64,000 nt of DNA from Cognaticolwellia beringensis (GCF_002076895.1 NZ_CP020465.1:3038001-3102000), one strand, 5' to 3'. Positions 8,776-16,897 are shown, counted from the stretch's first letter. Numbers and translations are program-made. Notes: a model not told the origin generated them from the letters alone.

Positions 8776-10839
8776 GTGATTATACGAATAAAAACAATAG
8801 CTTTTCTTGCAATCATATCGTTTATTTTTGCTTCTAATACTTTACTTGCCAGCGTACTGATTGAAGGGAGGTTAGTGAGTGAAAGCCAAGAGCCAATATC
8901 TAAGGCCGTTGTCAGCTTATCGAATATTAATACTAAAACAGATGAAAATGGTTTTTATCAAATAAAAGTCCCAATTGCCGATATTTATCAGTTAAATTTT
9001 ACCAAGCAGGGTTTTTATTCAAGTATACAAACTTTTAGTCATTATGAATTAAATAAAAGAAGCCCTTCTTTGCAAATAGCAGATGTTGCATTAGTTGAAA
9101 AAACTGACAGTAGGGTTTTACTGGCTTTTGGTGGCGATACTATGATGGGAAGACGATTTTATAATCCTTATTTTGGTGACTCTGTTTTAATTAATGATAA
9201 TAATCGTTTAGCAGACAGTCGGGCTATTGTAGAAAATATTAAGCCATATATGAGCCTGGCCGATTTTGCTACAGCGAATTTGGAAACTCAAGTATTCAAT
9301 AAAATTCCGGGTGATTCAGCACCAAAATCAGTCAGTTTTTTTTCTAAGCCAGAAATATTAGATGCCCTAAGTTGGGCGGGTATAGACTATGTGACTTTAG
9401 GTAATAACCATACCTATGACTTTAAAAAATCAGGCTTAGATTTAACATTGAAACATTTAAGGAGAAGCACATTAGGCTTCTCTGGTGCAGGTATTGATGA
9501 AGAGCAAGCATTAGCACCTTATCGAACTAAACTAAACGGTGTTGATTACAGTATGTTGGGTTATGTGGGTTGGGAAGGTAGCGTATCACCTAATCAAGTA
9601 GCAGAGAAAAACAAAGGTGGAGCTGCTTTTGGTACTACAAAGAATATCCTTAAATCTGTGAATAAAGAACTTAATGCAGGTCATATTCCTATTGTGCAAT
9701 ACCATGGCAGCCAAGAGTATTCTAATAATCCTACTGGTGTTACAGAGCAAAGGTTAAAATCAGCAATTGATGCTGGTGCGAGTTTAGCTGTAGCTCATCA
9801 TCCGCATGTAGCTCAAGGATTAGAGCTATATAATAACAAGCTCATTGCTTACTCCATGGGAAATTTTGTTTTTGATCAATATATTCCTTCAACCCCTTAC
9901 AGCTTTATTTTATACGTTTGGATGGACAAAGGTGAATTTCATCGAGCTGAATTAGTGCCACTATATCTAAAAGGTTATAAACCAACACCTGCAACAGGAA
10001 TCAACCGCTACACAGTAATGAAACGTTTATCTGTTTTATCTGAACAACGCAACACATTAGTTACATCTTCTGGTGGACACGGGGTTATTACTAGAAACGC
10101 CAAAAGTAATGAGCCAACAGACCATAAGCTGAGTTTTAGCAAAGGCACTCAAGTGGCTCCTTTATATGCATACCCTTGGGAAAAAAAATTATCTCGCATC
10201 CAATTACCAAAAAGTGACTTAAGTTACCGATTAGGTATCAACTTAGTTAATGGTAGTGATTTTGAAAGTATTACCACTTTTGATAGCAAAGATCGTAGTT
10301 GGATGTACGACAGAGAAAAAGCGGTCATTAATAATTATGGCGCAAGTGGTTCTAAAAGCTTAGGAATAAAACTCTCTAATAACGAAATAAGTGAACTTGG
10401 CATGCAAGGCTTTAAACGGGTTTATAAAGCCAGTAATCCAACAACTGTTGTCGCAAAAGTTAAAACATCACAACCCGCAAAAATAAGCTTTTACTGGCAG
10501 GGCAGAAAAACTCGTGATAAGTTTTTCCAAGCGCGTGAAGAAGGGAAAAAGCATCTTATCGGTAGCTTCGAACTATCAAAGAGTGATAATTGGAAATCTT
10601 TAGAAGTTGATTTTAACTCACCTAGAATTGGTTACCGCTCTTATAGATTACTCGCTACGGTTGAATTACTTGATGGAAGTACCGGACAAATAGACATCGA
10701 TGACTTAGCGTTAGTTGAATGGCAAACAGCTTTTAGCAAAGTAACAACCCTTGAAAAGCTGAATGTCGATGCGATGCAAGCATCCTATATCGGCCTAAAT
10801 AAAACGCCTACCCAACCAATAATGTTAACGATAAAGTAG
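8776..10839 (+). CDS. Secreted CapA-family (PGA_cap) protein with N-terminal carboxypeptidase-regulatory-like domain
   Basis: A 687-residue exported protein. It has a signal peptide (1 to about 26, IISFIFASNTLLAS), a carboxypeptidase-regulatory-like beta-sandwich (about 29-110, with KTDENGFYQIKV), then a CapA/PGA_cap metallophosphatase-fold domain (about 113-390) with LLAFGGDTMMGR, LGNNHTYDF, QYHGSQEY, AHHPHVAQG and YSMGNFVFDQ supplying the metal-site residues. About 300 further residues form an extra C-terminal region that looks like a carbohydrate-binding or jelly-roll module. CapA proteins act in poly-gamma-glutamate capsule systems, where their exact role is unsettled; the ligase CapB/PgsB and the membrane partner CapC are absent here, so capsule synthesis is unlikely. 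The start is GTG with a TAGG ribosome site. Breakdown or capture of a glutamate polymer is a hypothesis only. Confidence 0.82.
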   Translation: MIIRIKTIAFLAIISFIFASNTLLASVLIEGRLVSESQEPISKAVVSLSNINTKTDENGFYQIKVPIADIYQLNFTKQGFYSSIQTFSHYELNKRSPSLQIADVALVEKTDSRVLLAFGGDTMMGRRFYNPYFGDSVLINDNNRLADSRAIVENIKPYMSLADFATANLETQVFNKIPGDSAPKSVSFFSKPEILDALSWAGIDYVTLGNNHTYDFKKSGLDLTLKHLRRSTLGFSGAGIDEEQALAPYRTKLNGVDYSMLGYVGWEGSVSPNQVAEKNKGGAAFGTTKNILKSVNKELNAGHIPIVQYHGSQEYSNNPTGVTEQRLKSAIDAGASLAVAHHPHVAQGLELYNNKLIAYSMGNFVFDQYIPSTPYSFILYVWMDKGEFHRAELVPLYLKGYKPTPATGINRYTVMKRLSVLSEQRNTLVTSSGGHGVITRNAKSNEPTDHKLSFSKGTQVAPLYAYPWEKKLSRIQLPKSDLSYRLGINLVNGSDFESITTFDSKDRSWMYDREKAVINNYGASGSKSLGIKLSNNEISELGMQGFKRVYKASNPTTVVAKVKTSQPAKISFYWQGRKTRDKFFQAREEGKKHLIGSFELSKSDNWKSLEVDFNSPRIGYRSYRLLATVELLDGSTGQIDIDDLALVEWQTAFSKVTTLEKLNVDAMQASYIGLNKTPTQPIMLTIK

Positions 10840-10843
10840 GCTA

Positions 10844-10880
10844 TTTAGCTAAACAGGTTAACTTAACCTGTTTAGCTAAA
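10844..10880. terminator. Long perfect hairpin after capA, probable terminator
   Basis: Two perfect 18-nt arms (10844-10861 and 10863-10880) around a single C, starting 5 nt after the capA stop. It lacks a T-run, but its place at the end of the transcript fits termination or 3'-end stabilisation. Confidence 0.5.
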
Positions 10881-11399
10881 GACTGCACTTCTTAAATAAA
10901 TCACTGGTTAAATAGGGGTTTTAAACTTAAATTTCAGACTACGTTTACTCATAATATACTTCCATTAGTAAATAAATTTCTATATATCAATCAATTAAAG
11001 GTGTCGTAGTGATAGTGGCACTTTTTGCCCTTAACGTCTCACTTTAAAAAATCGTTAATTTAAAATGAAGCTGATATTTTGTTAAAGACTTCTTGGTGCG
11101 CATTGCTGACTTTAGAGATAAGTTTTTTGCGATATATTTTCTAATGAATTATTCCTGAGAAGTCTCAGTAATATCCATGTTCTGACAAAAATACAAAATT
11201 TGTATTTCCTAAAGCTATGTAATTATGGGATATTAATGTCAATTAAATAATATTTATGGGGCGGACATTACTGATAGGTCTCCATAATCAGATGTTGAGG
11301 CTTATTGGTGGTATCCAGTCAACTGTATATTTCTCTGTATTGTTTGCTCTATTACTATTAAGAACTTAAAACAAAAGCATACTAAGTTTCGGATATATC
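10881..11399. other. Non-coding stretch before the cassette array
   Basis: No convincing gene, RNA or promoter is seen. A TTGCCCTTAACGTC stretch near 11026 resembles the right side of the attC sites further on but lacks a matching left arm, so it may be a decayed attC. Short open frames here (for example at 11293-11370) have no ribosome site. Confidence 0.4.
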
Positions 11400-11837
11400 A
11401 TGAATATTACAGATTTTTGTCGAATTTGGCTGAAAGCACCTATGTCAAACCCTTATGATTGGTCGAGTGTAAATGAAACGTCATTTTTTTACCTCGGTTG
11501 GAACAGTCCAGAGAATCTAGACTTTAAAAACAGAATGGTTAATGTTTGCGCTTCGACAGACGAAGCTGTTGCCAAAAGCGCTACCCAACAATTAGTTAGT
11601 AAGATGGCACGTGAAAGAACCAAATTATTTGAAGCAACTAAAAATAGTAAAGCTATCTACTATGTATTAAGAGTTAAACAAAATCCAGAAAGTGATAGTA
11701 ACTGGAGTATAACGGCGAAGCCTCGTCCAATGTCAAAAGAGACCGTAGTCCTTAAAATCGATAACCTAAACTTTCACGACAATGGAAGCGTTAGTGCAGA
11801 CATTATTGACCGTATAGCAGCTAAAGACATTAATTAA
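11400..11837 (+). CDS. Cassette 1: hypothetical protein, 145 residues
   Basis: I do not recognise the family. The protein is soluble, without signal peptide or membrane segment; the N-terminal half has aromatic stretches (WLKAPMSNPYDWSS, FFYLGWN), the middle is a helical Ala/Lys-rich part, and the C-terminal half alternates beta-strand-like segments. The ATG is the first in frame, with only a weak ribosome site; cassette genes often depend on an upstream promoter. The stop lies 11 nt before attC1, the tight packing usual for cassettes. Unknown function. Confidence 0.65.
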   Translation: MNITDFCRIWLKAPMSNPYDWSSVNETSFFYLGWNSPENLDFKNRMVNVCASTDEAVAKSATQQLVSKMARERTKLFEATKNSKAIYYVLRVKQNPESDSNWSITAKPRPMSKETVVLKIDNLNFHDNGSVSADIIDRIAAKDIN

Positions 11838-11847
11838 TAAAATATAA

Positions 11848-11948
11848 GCCTATCAAGCCGTTAAAGCAGGACAAATAACAGTTGGCTTTTGCTCCAGCGT
11901 CGCTTATTTTAGACAACATATTATTTGCCTCTTAACGAGGCGTTATCT
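11848..11948 (+). other. attC1 recombination site
   Basis: R'' box GCCTATCAAG and R' core GTTATCT enclose arms that pair well: GTTAAAGCAGGACAAATAA on the left against the complement of TTATTTGCCTCTTAAC on the right. The closing end CTCTTAACGAGGCGTTAT is nearly the same as in attC2. Confidence 0.75.
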
Positions 11949-11990
11949 GCCTTTCATGCAGCGTAGTCAAAATTCACTTGAGGTATTAAA

Positions 11991-13064
11991 ATGGAACATA
12001 AAAAAGCCTTTATACTAATGCCATTTACTGAGTCATTAAATGATGTATATGATTTCTTGATAAAGGGAGCGCTTGTTGAAGCTGGATATAAAGTAAAAAG
12101 AGCTGATGACATTAAAAGTCAAAGTAATATTTTAGAAGATATTGTAAAAGGAATTATAGAAAGTGATTTAATAGTTGCAGATCTAACTGATTCTAACGCC
12201 AATGTATATTATGAACTTGGTATCGCTCATGCACTTCAAAAAAAGGTTGTACTCATCACTCAAGAAATTGAAGAGCTTCCTTTTGACTTAAAATCTTATA
12301 GGGTAATAGGTTACTCCACACACTTCTCTAGAATGAATGAAGCAAAAACTGAACTTCTTCAACTAGCGCAAGAAGCTTCAAATGGAACATTACCTTTTGG
12401 TAATCCAGTTAAAGATTATGGTAATACTCCAAATGTGAATCACTCCTTGTTGCCTGTAGTAGTAAATGATAGCAATGATGACGAATCAGATTTGGGCTTT
12501 TTAGACCATATAATCCAAGTTGAAGATAACTTTGAAGACTTAACCGAGATTGTAGCGATCGTAGGAAGTAAATTGGTAGATGAGTTAACTCCAGAGATAA
12601 CTAAGGCTACCGAGGTACTTACTACAAGTAATTTAACGACTAAGCAACGACGTAACGTAATCAAAGAGTTGGCTAAACACGTAGATGATTATGCAAATTT
12701 ATTAAAACCGAAAAATGAAGATTACAGAGAATTGAATAAAAAAGTAGAAACAAGTATCGAGATTGTTTTAACTTTAAATCAGACTCAGGATGAAGAGTCT
12801 ATTGAAGGCATTGAAAGCTTCTTAAATGGTTTTGAAACACTGCAAGATGGAGCTCAAGGAGGGCGTGATGGTTTCGTTGGCCTGCTCACATCAATGGAAA
12901 ATATGCCTAATTTAGAGAAAAGCTTTAATCGTGCAAGCAAAGAGTTACAGCGCGAGTTACAGCTTTTTATTGATAATATTGATCAAACAATTTCAATGGC
13001 TTCAAGAGCTAGAACTTTAGGTAAGTCTTTATTAGCAAAAGTTTTGGATAAAGCTTCTCCGTAA
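11991..13064 (+). CDS. Cassette 2: TIR/nucleoside 2-deoxyribosyltransferase-like protein with helical C-terminus
   Basis: A 357-residue protein. Residues 1 to about 125 form a Rossmann-like domain of the nucleoside 2-deoxyribosyltransferase/TIR group: AFILMPFTE, an IVADLT strand (Asp64), then NVYYELGIAHAL in which Glu75 is in the position of the catalytic glutamate, and a final PFDLKSYRVIGY. Proteins with this domain often cleave nucleosides or NAD and occur in anti-phage systems. Residues about 150-357 are acidic and helical, without a recognised domain, and could sense a trigger or oligomerise. It is the cargo of a complete cassette with good borders. The domain group is fairly sure; NADase or defence activity is inference. 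Confidence 0.7.
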   Translation: MEHKKAFILMPFTESLNDVYDFLIKGALVEAGYKVKRADDIKSQSNILEDIVKGIIESDLIVADLTDSNANVYYELGIAHALQKKVVLITQEIEELPFDLKSYRVIGYSTHFSRMNEAKTELLQLAQEASNGTLPFGNPVKDYGNTPNVNHSLLPVVVNDSNDDESDLGFLDHIIQVEDNFEDLTEIVAIVGSKLVDELTPEITKATEVLTTSNLTTKQRRNVIKELAKHVDDYANLLKPKNEDYRELNKKVETSIEIVLTLNQTQDEESIEGIESFLNGFETLQDGAQGGRDGFVGLLTSMENMPNLEKSFNRASKELQRELQLFIDNIDQTISMASRARTLGKSLLAKVLDKASP

Positions 13065-13072
13065 AGTGTATA

Positions 13073-13170
13073 GGCAGATAAGTCGTTTAAAAGGACAAAA
13101 AACAGTTGGCTTTTGCTCCTTCGTCGAATTCTAGCCAACAATTTTTTGCCTCTTAACGAGGCGTTGGTAT
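13073..13170 (+). other. attC2 recombination site
   Basis: R'' box GGCAGATAAG and R' core GTTGGTAT. The right side (TTTTTTGCCTCTTAACGAGG) is nearly identical to attC1, and both share the stretch ACAGTTGGCTTTTGCTCC, so these two sites are close relatives. Confidence 0.8.
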
Positions 13171-13187
13171 GTTTCTGGAGATTTCAG

Positions 13188-13625
13188 ATGAAATTAGATA
13201 TCGATTATATTTCTTCTTTACTCAATGCCTTTATTGAAGCTGATTCTGCCCACATCGATTACAACTATTGGATCAGTTCTGGTGTGCAAGTCGAATCATT
13301 AGATAACCCCGGAAAGTTTGACGAAAAATTTATATTTCATGCACAATTGCTTCTAGAAAATAGTTTAATAAGCAACAGAAATTTTGAATCTCGTACCTTA
13401 AAAGACATTGGTATTAGTTTTAGTAAAAACTCTGATGTAGTAATTTCGGTTCCAATTAGACTTACTCAAAAAGGTCATGACTTTTGTTCCGCGTTAAGGA
13501 ATAAAGAGGTTTTAACTAAGTTAAAATCAGAGTTGAAAGATGCTCCGTTCAAAGTACTTTTTGACGGTAGTCAAAAGCTAATTCAGCACTTTGCTAAAAA
13601 GAAACTTGATGATTTATTAGCTTAA
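13188..13625 (+). CDS. Cassette 3: DUF2513-like protein
   Basis: A 145-residue protein starting MKLDIDYISSLLNAF. The start is ATG 13188, with CTGGAG 7 nt upstream; the longer frame from 13113 would run through attC2 and is rejected. The order of elements fits DUF2513: an N-terminal helix, a FHAQLLLENSLI helix-turn-helix-like part, then VPIRLTQKGHDFCSAL (the LT--GH-F motif) and an amphipathic C-terminal tail. DUF2513 proteins are small winged-helix-like proteins of phages and mobile elements whose role is not known. It is a single-gene cassette between attC2 and the short attC3. Confidence 0.65.
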   Translation: MKLDIDYISSLLNAFIEADSAHIDYNYWISSGVQVESLDNPGKFDEKFIFHAQLLLENSLISNRNFESRTLKDIGISFSKNSDVVISVPIRLTQKGHDFCSALRNKEVLTKLKSELKDAPFKVLFDGSQKLIQHFAKKKLDDLLA

Positions 13626-13626
13626 A

Positions 13627-13682
13627 CGTATAAGTTGCTCAACAGGACTAAAACAGTTTGCCCATTAGCAAAGCGTTATACG
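13627..13682 (+). other. attC3 recombination site, short form
   Basis: R'' CGTATAAG pairs with R' GTTATACG, and TTGCT pairs with AGCAA inside. At 56 bp it is near the lower size limit for attC sites, with an unpaired loop of about 25 nt. Confidence 0.7.
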
Positions 13683-13705
13683 CTCAATTGAGCTAGGAGA
13701 TAAAA

Positions 13706-14752
13706 TTGAAACCGGTATGTATTTTTTGTGGTAAACCACCGCAAAACAAGAATAAAGAGCATATCTTCCCTCAGTGGCTCCTAAAGCTCACAGGCTATGA
13801 TCAGAAAGAATCATCTGTTGGCAGTAATTGGAAAACAGGTGAAGAAATTGTATTTAATACAAAATCTTATACATTTCCCTCCTGTACGTCGTGTAATGAT
13901 AAATTTGGGAAGATTGAAGCACAGGTTAAGCCAATTTTTGATAAGTTAATGTCAGATGAAAATGTGGGAACTTCAGAGTTAGAGCTTTTATTAGATTGGT
14001 TTGACAAGGTCAGAATTAGCGCTTGGCTTGGTGTAAAATACATGAATAAAGATGTATTTGGGCTTGACTCTCACTACTATGTTAACTCTCGTGTAGGTTT
14101 GAAAGATAGGTATTTATCTATCACAAATACATATAAAGAAGAAAAAGAGCTAAATTGGTCCGGTGTCAATACCATTGCTTTCATGATGAGTCCAACTGCG
14201 TTTAGCTTGCGGGTCAATAATTTGGTTTTTGTGAATTGTTCTTCCGATTTTGTTGTTTCAAAACAACTTGGTTTTCCTTATGTTGACTGTGAAATTCCAA
14301 CACCAAATAAAAAATCTACAGATATGAAGTTTGCAATGCCTACGAAGCAAACTGAGAAAGAAATGTTTAAAACTAGAACCTACTCACCAAAAATTGAAAT
14401 TGCTCAACCAATATATAAAGTAACTAATGGAGATCTAACGGAGTATTATGACCATGATTACATAAGAGAAAATTCTTATGAAAATGGAGTAGGTAAAATC
14501 TTTGTATCTCACGGTGATGGATTTGTACCCGTCGAGCGAGATGCAGTAGTCAGTTTCGCTCCACCGAATCCTAAACCTAAATTCGGTCACATAGAAGTAG
14601 TGCGCCCAATACTAGAGTTACAAATTGAACTTGTATTAAGTAAAACTCGGAACCTCATAAATCTTTCGTTAAGCCAAAAAAGAGATGAAATGAAAAGCAA
14701 AAAAATGATAATTGATTCCTTAGTTGAAACAATGAAACAGTATCGTTATTAG
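13706..14752 (+). CDS. Cassette 4: HNH-like endonuclease domain protein
   Basis: A 348-residue protein with a zinc-finger HNH-type head: CIFCG (Cys5, Cys8), KEHIFPQWL (Glu18-His19) and CTSCNDKFG (Cys60, Cys63, Asn64). This order of CxxC, EHIFP and CxxCN is the pattern of a group of HNH nucleases found in restriction and other defence settings. The remaining residues (about 75-348) form a mixed domain with no recognised family. The start is TTG at 13706, supported by AGGAG 7 nt upstream. Nuclease activity is inferred from the motif. Confidence 0.7.
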   Translation: MKPVCIFCGKPPQNKNKEHIFPQWLLKLTGYDQKESSVGSNWKTGEEIVFNTKSYTFPSCTSCNDKFGKIEAQVKPIFDKLMSDENVGTSELELLLDWFDKVRISAWLGVKYMNKDVFGLDSHYYVNSRVGLKDRYLSITNTYKEEKELNWSGVNTIAFMMSPTAFSLRVNNLVFVNCSSDFVVSKQLGFPYVDCEIPTPNKKSTDMKFAMPTKQTEKEMFKTRTYSPKIEIAQPIYKVTNGDLTEYYDHDYIRENSYENGVGKIFVSHGDGFVPVERDAVVSFAPPNPKPKFGHIEVVRPILELQIELVLSKTRNLINLSLSQKRDEMKSKKMIIDSLVETMKQYRY

Positions 14753-14753
14753 A

Positions 14754-14858
14754 GCGTACAAGGTATTTAAACGGAACTAAAATAGTGGGTTACGCTTCGC
14801 TTCGCTTCGCTACACATTTTAACCTACTATTTTGAGTCCGCTTAATGCGGCGTTATCG
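14754..14858 (+). other. attC4 recombination site with pentamer repeat in its loop
   Basis: R'' GCGTACAAG and R' GTTATCG. The arms TTTAAACGGAACTAAAATAG and the complement of CTATTTTGAGTCCGCTTAA pair over about 20 bp. The terminal loop holds three to four tandem copies of CTTCG (about 14794-14811). Confidence 0.8.
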
Positions 14859-15461
14859 ATACAAAAACTAGTCTGAATTCAATTCTAGCCAGTAAGTGCT
14901 AATGACCGCTTTGTGGCATTTAACGACATTTTAGTGATATTGTTTAAGAAATAAATTTATAAATAAAACGCTACACATATGCTACAAATGACATGCTTAA
15001 CTTATTGGTATCTTATTTAACTATTTGATTTTAAATTATTAAATTGCTTTGATAGAAGTCATTAACAGGGCGTTAGGTTAAAATCTAAAAATAGAGTTTT
15101 ATTTATACGGACAATAAAAAGTTAGTTTTAAATTATGAAAAAGTCTGCTGCTCCGACAGCGGTTGTTGACATATATAATTATTCGATTTGCTTTTAGTGC
15201 TCATAAGGTATTGTTATACATTCATATTGATAGACTACAAAACTACAAATATGTAGCCTAAAATACAAAATGTAAGTAATTAACTGCTAAATTTTAACTT
15301 CTGCTGATATTTTGATAATAATCATTACTAATTTGTTTTAAGGAGATTGCCAAGCCCATAACTGAAAAGTGTCTGATTAAATATAAGCTACTACAACTAA
15401 GAATGTTTCATATAAGGAATTAGGGTGTATTTTAACCAATAAAAAGATTACGAAGTGTTTC
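14859..15461. other. Non-coding stretch between cassette array and integrase
   Basis: No gene is supported. TGATAATAATCATTA at 15313-15327 resembles one Fur-box heptamer pair and is followed by AAGGAGATTG, but the frame after it closes after three codons, so it may be the promoter end of a lost gene. A GCGTTAGGT near 15070 resembles an attC core without a pairing left arm. Confidence 0.35.
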
Positions 15462-16724
15462 TTAATCAAGCAAGTTAGAAATCGTTCCAAATCCTTTTGC
15501 AGATTTGAGAATAAAATCGCTCCATTCGTTGAGAATCTTTCTTCTAGCTTCGATATATTCTGCATGATTATAAGCTTCTCTTACCTCATCTCTTTCTTTG
15601 TGCGCTAAACAAACTTCGATGAGCTCTTTACGGTGCCTTTTAACTATAGGTATCATTTTATCTGTATTCTCATTTAAGTATGTACTCGCAATTGACCGCA
15701 TTCCATGAGCAACTAGGACACCTTTAAAGCCGTTTCTTTTCAGAGCAGTGTTGGCGGTTGAAGAACTCATATGTTTCTTCGGATCTTTGCTGCTTGGAAA
15801 TACCAAATCATTACAACCTGAAATACTTTTCATAAACTGTAAAATCTTTAGCACAGGTTCAGTCAGAGGAATTGTATGGTCTTTTTTCATTTTCATTATT
15901 TTGGCTGGGATTTTCCACACTCTTTCGCTAAAATCAATATGATTCCATTGTGCAGAGACTGCTTCAATTGGTCGTGTCATTGTATGTAGCTGAAACTCGA
16001 TCAAGGCTCGTGTTTTTCTTTGAATATTAGCATATGCTAATGCTTTTATTAATGTTGGGAGCTCAGTAGGGCGGATAGTAGGGTAATGCACATCTTTCGA
16101 AGATTCGAAAACCTTACTAATTTTTTGAGCAGGGTTATATTTAATTTTTCCACAGTTAACGGCGTAGTCCATTACTTCGTTAATCCTCTGACATACTCTG
16201 GAGAGTTGTTCTAAAGTGCCCTTATTAGACATTGGTCTTAATGCTTCAATAAAATCTAAAGCTTCCAGTACATTTATAGGTTTTTTCCCCACATAAGGAA
16301 AAACATGAAGTATTAATGAATCTTTTATTGCTTCTGCATGATTCTGGGAAACTTTTTTGCTTTTTACTTTATCAATAAATTCATTTGCGATTTTTGCAAA
16401 TGTGTTTGAATGTTCATAAGCTTTTGCTTGTAATTCCTTTTCACGTTCAAATTGTGGATCCAAACCAGAAGTTAATAATCGATGTGCAGATGAGGTCATT
16501 TCTCTGGCTTTTGATAAAGTTAGCGCAGGGTAATGCCCAAAGGTTATAAATTTACGGTCACCCTTAATAGGATGTTTATATCTAAAACGCCAAATTCTTG
16601 AACCAGTTGCTTGGATATGCATCTGTAACCCTGAACCATCATATAGAACTTTTTCTTTCTTCCCATCTTGAACTTTTGTGTTTCGAATTTCTGTGTCAGA
16701 TATTGGGATTGTTCTTCTAGGCAT
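15462..16724 (-). CDS. P4-type tyrosine recombinase (island integrase)
   Basis: A 420-residue integrase with an N-terminal arm-binding domain (DUF4102-like, about 1-95, GLQMHIQATGSRIWRFRY), a SAM-like core-binding domain (about 105-200) and a catalytic domain. Catalytic elements seen are the first Arg in TMTRPIEA, HGMRS (His-x-x-Arg), His in LAHKERDEVR and the likely nucleophilic Tyr in AYNHAEY. The length is typical for the family. It lies directly beside the 3' end of ssrA, a classic target of such integrases. It is unrelated to integron integrases and so cannot explain the cassette array by itself. The gene appears intact. Confidence 0.92.
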   Translation of the reverse strand: MPRRTIPISDTEIRNTKVQDGKKEKVLYDGSGLQMHIQATGSRIWRFRYKHPIKGDRKFITFGHYPALTLSKAREMTSSAHRLLTSGLDPQFEREKELQAKAYEHSNTFAKIANEFIDKVKSKKVSQNHAEAIKDSLILHVFPYVGKKPINVLEALDFIEALRPMSNKGTLEQLSRVCQRINEVMDYAVNCGKIKYNPAQKISKVFESSKDVHYPTIRPTELPTLIKALAYANIQRKTRALIEFQLHTMTRPIEAVSAQWNHIDFSERVWKIPAKIMKMKKDHTIPLTEPVLKILQFMKSISGCNDLVFPSSKDPKKHMSSSTANTALKRNGFKGVLVAHGMRSIASTYLNENTDKMIPIVKRHRKELIEVCLAHKERDEVREAYNHAEYIEARRKILNEWSDFILKSAKGFGTISNLLD

Positions 16725-16751
16725 TTAGGCATATCCATATTTTAAAATTAA

Positions 16752-16774
16752 AATCATATGCCTAATCATATGCC
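16752..16774. repeat. Tandem 11-bp repeats at the integrase promoter
   Basis: AATCATATGCC occurs twice with a 1-bp gap (16752-16762, 16764-16774), and a related GGCATATCC lies at the integrase start. This spacing fits arm-type binding sites or an autoregulatory operator of the integrase. Confidence 0.4.
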
Positions 16775-16821
16775 CAAAACATGCAACTAATCAATAACCA
16801 TTGCAACAAACTACAACAATG

Positions 16822-16855
16822 AAAAACAATAAAGGCCGCTACTAGAGCGACCTTT
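16822..16855 (-). terminator. ssrA terminator
   Basis: Minus-strand hairpin AAAGGTCGCT-CTAGT-AGCGGCCTTT followed by ATTGTTTTTC, about 43 nt past the CCA end of tmRNA. Confidence 0.75.
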
Positions 16856-16897
16856 ATAATATTTTGCAATTTATCGAAACACATTGCAACATCAAAT

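Larger units (their letters stand above)
11400..14858 (+). mobile_element. Integron gene-cassette array without integron integrase (CALIN)
   Basis: Four plus-strand genes in a row, each followed closely by an imperfect palindrome with attC architecture: an inverse core ending in AAG, a long self-complementary stem, and a GCGTTA-type core. In cassette 2 the first bases (TTATCTGCC at 11943) are complementary to its own R'' box (GGCAGATAAG at 13073), as expected for a cassette cut between G and TT of the core. Cassette 4 shows the same relation (TTATACGC and GCGTACAAG). No intI gene, attI or Pc promoter is visible. The left border of cassette 1 is not clear. Confidence 0.8.

Noticed and set aside
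8776..10839. Capsule (poly-gamma-glutamate) biosynthesis operon
   Set aside because: Only a CapA-family protein is present; the ligase and membrane partners needed for synthesis are missing.
13113..13187. Upstream start of the cassette 3 gene
   Set aside because: It would translate through attC2; the ATG at 13188 has a clear ribosome site and a family-like N-terminus.
11848..14858. CRISPR-like repeats
   Set aside because: The repeated elements are long, self-complementary, differ from each other and follow genes; they fit attC, and no cas genes are present.
14990..15080. Fifth attC between GCTTAAC and GTTAGGT
   Set aside because: The boxes fit the core pattern, but the sequence between them does not form a convincing imperfect palindrome.
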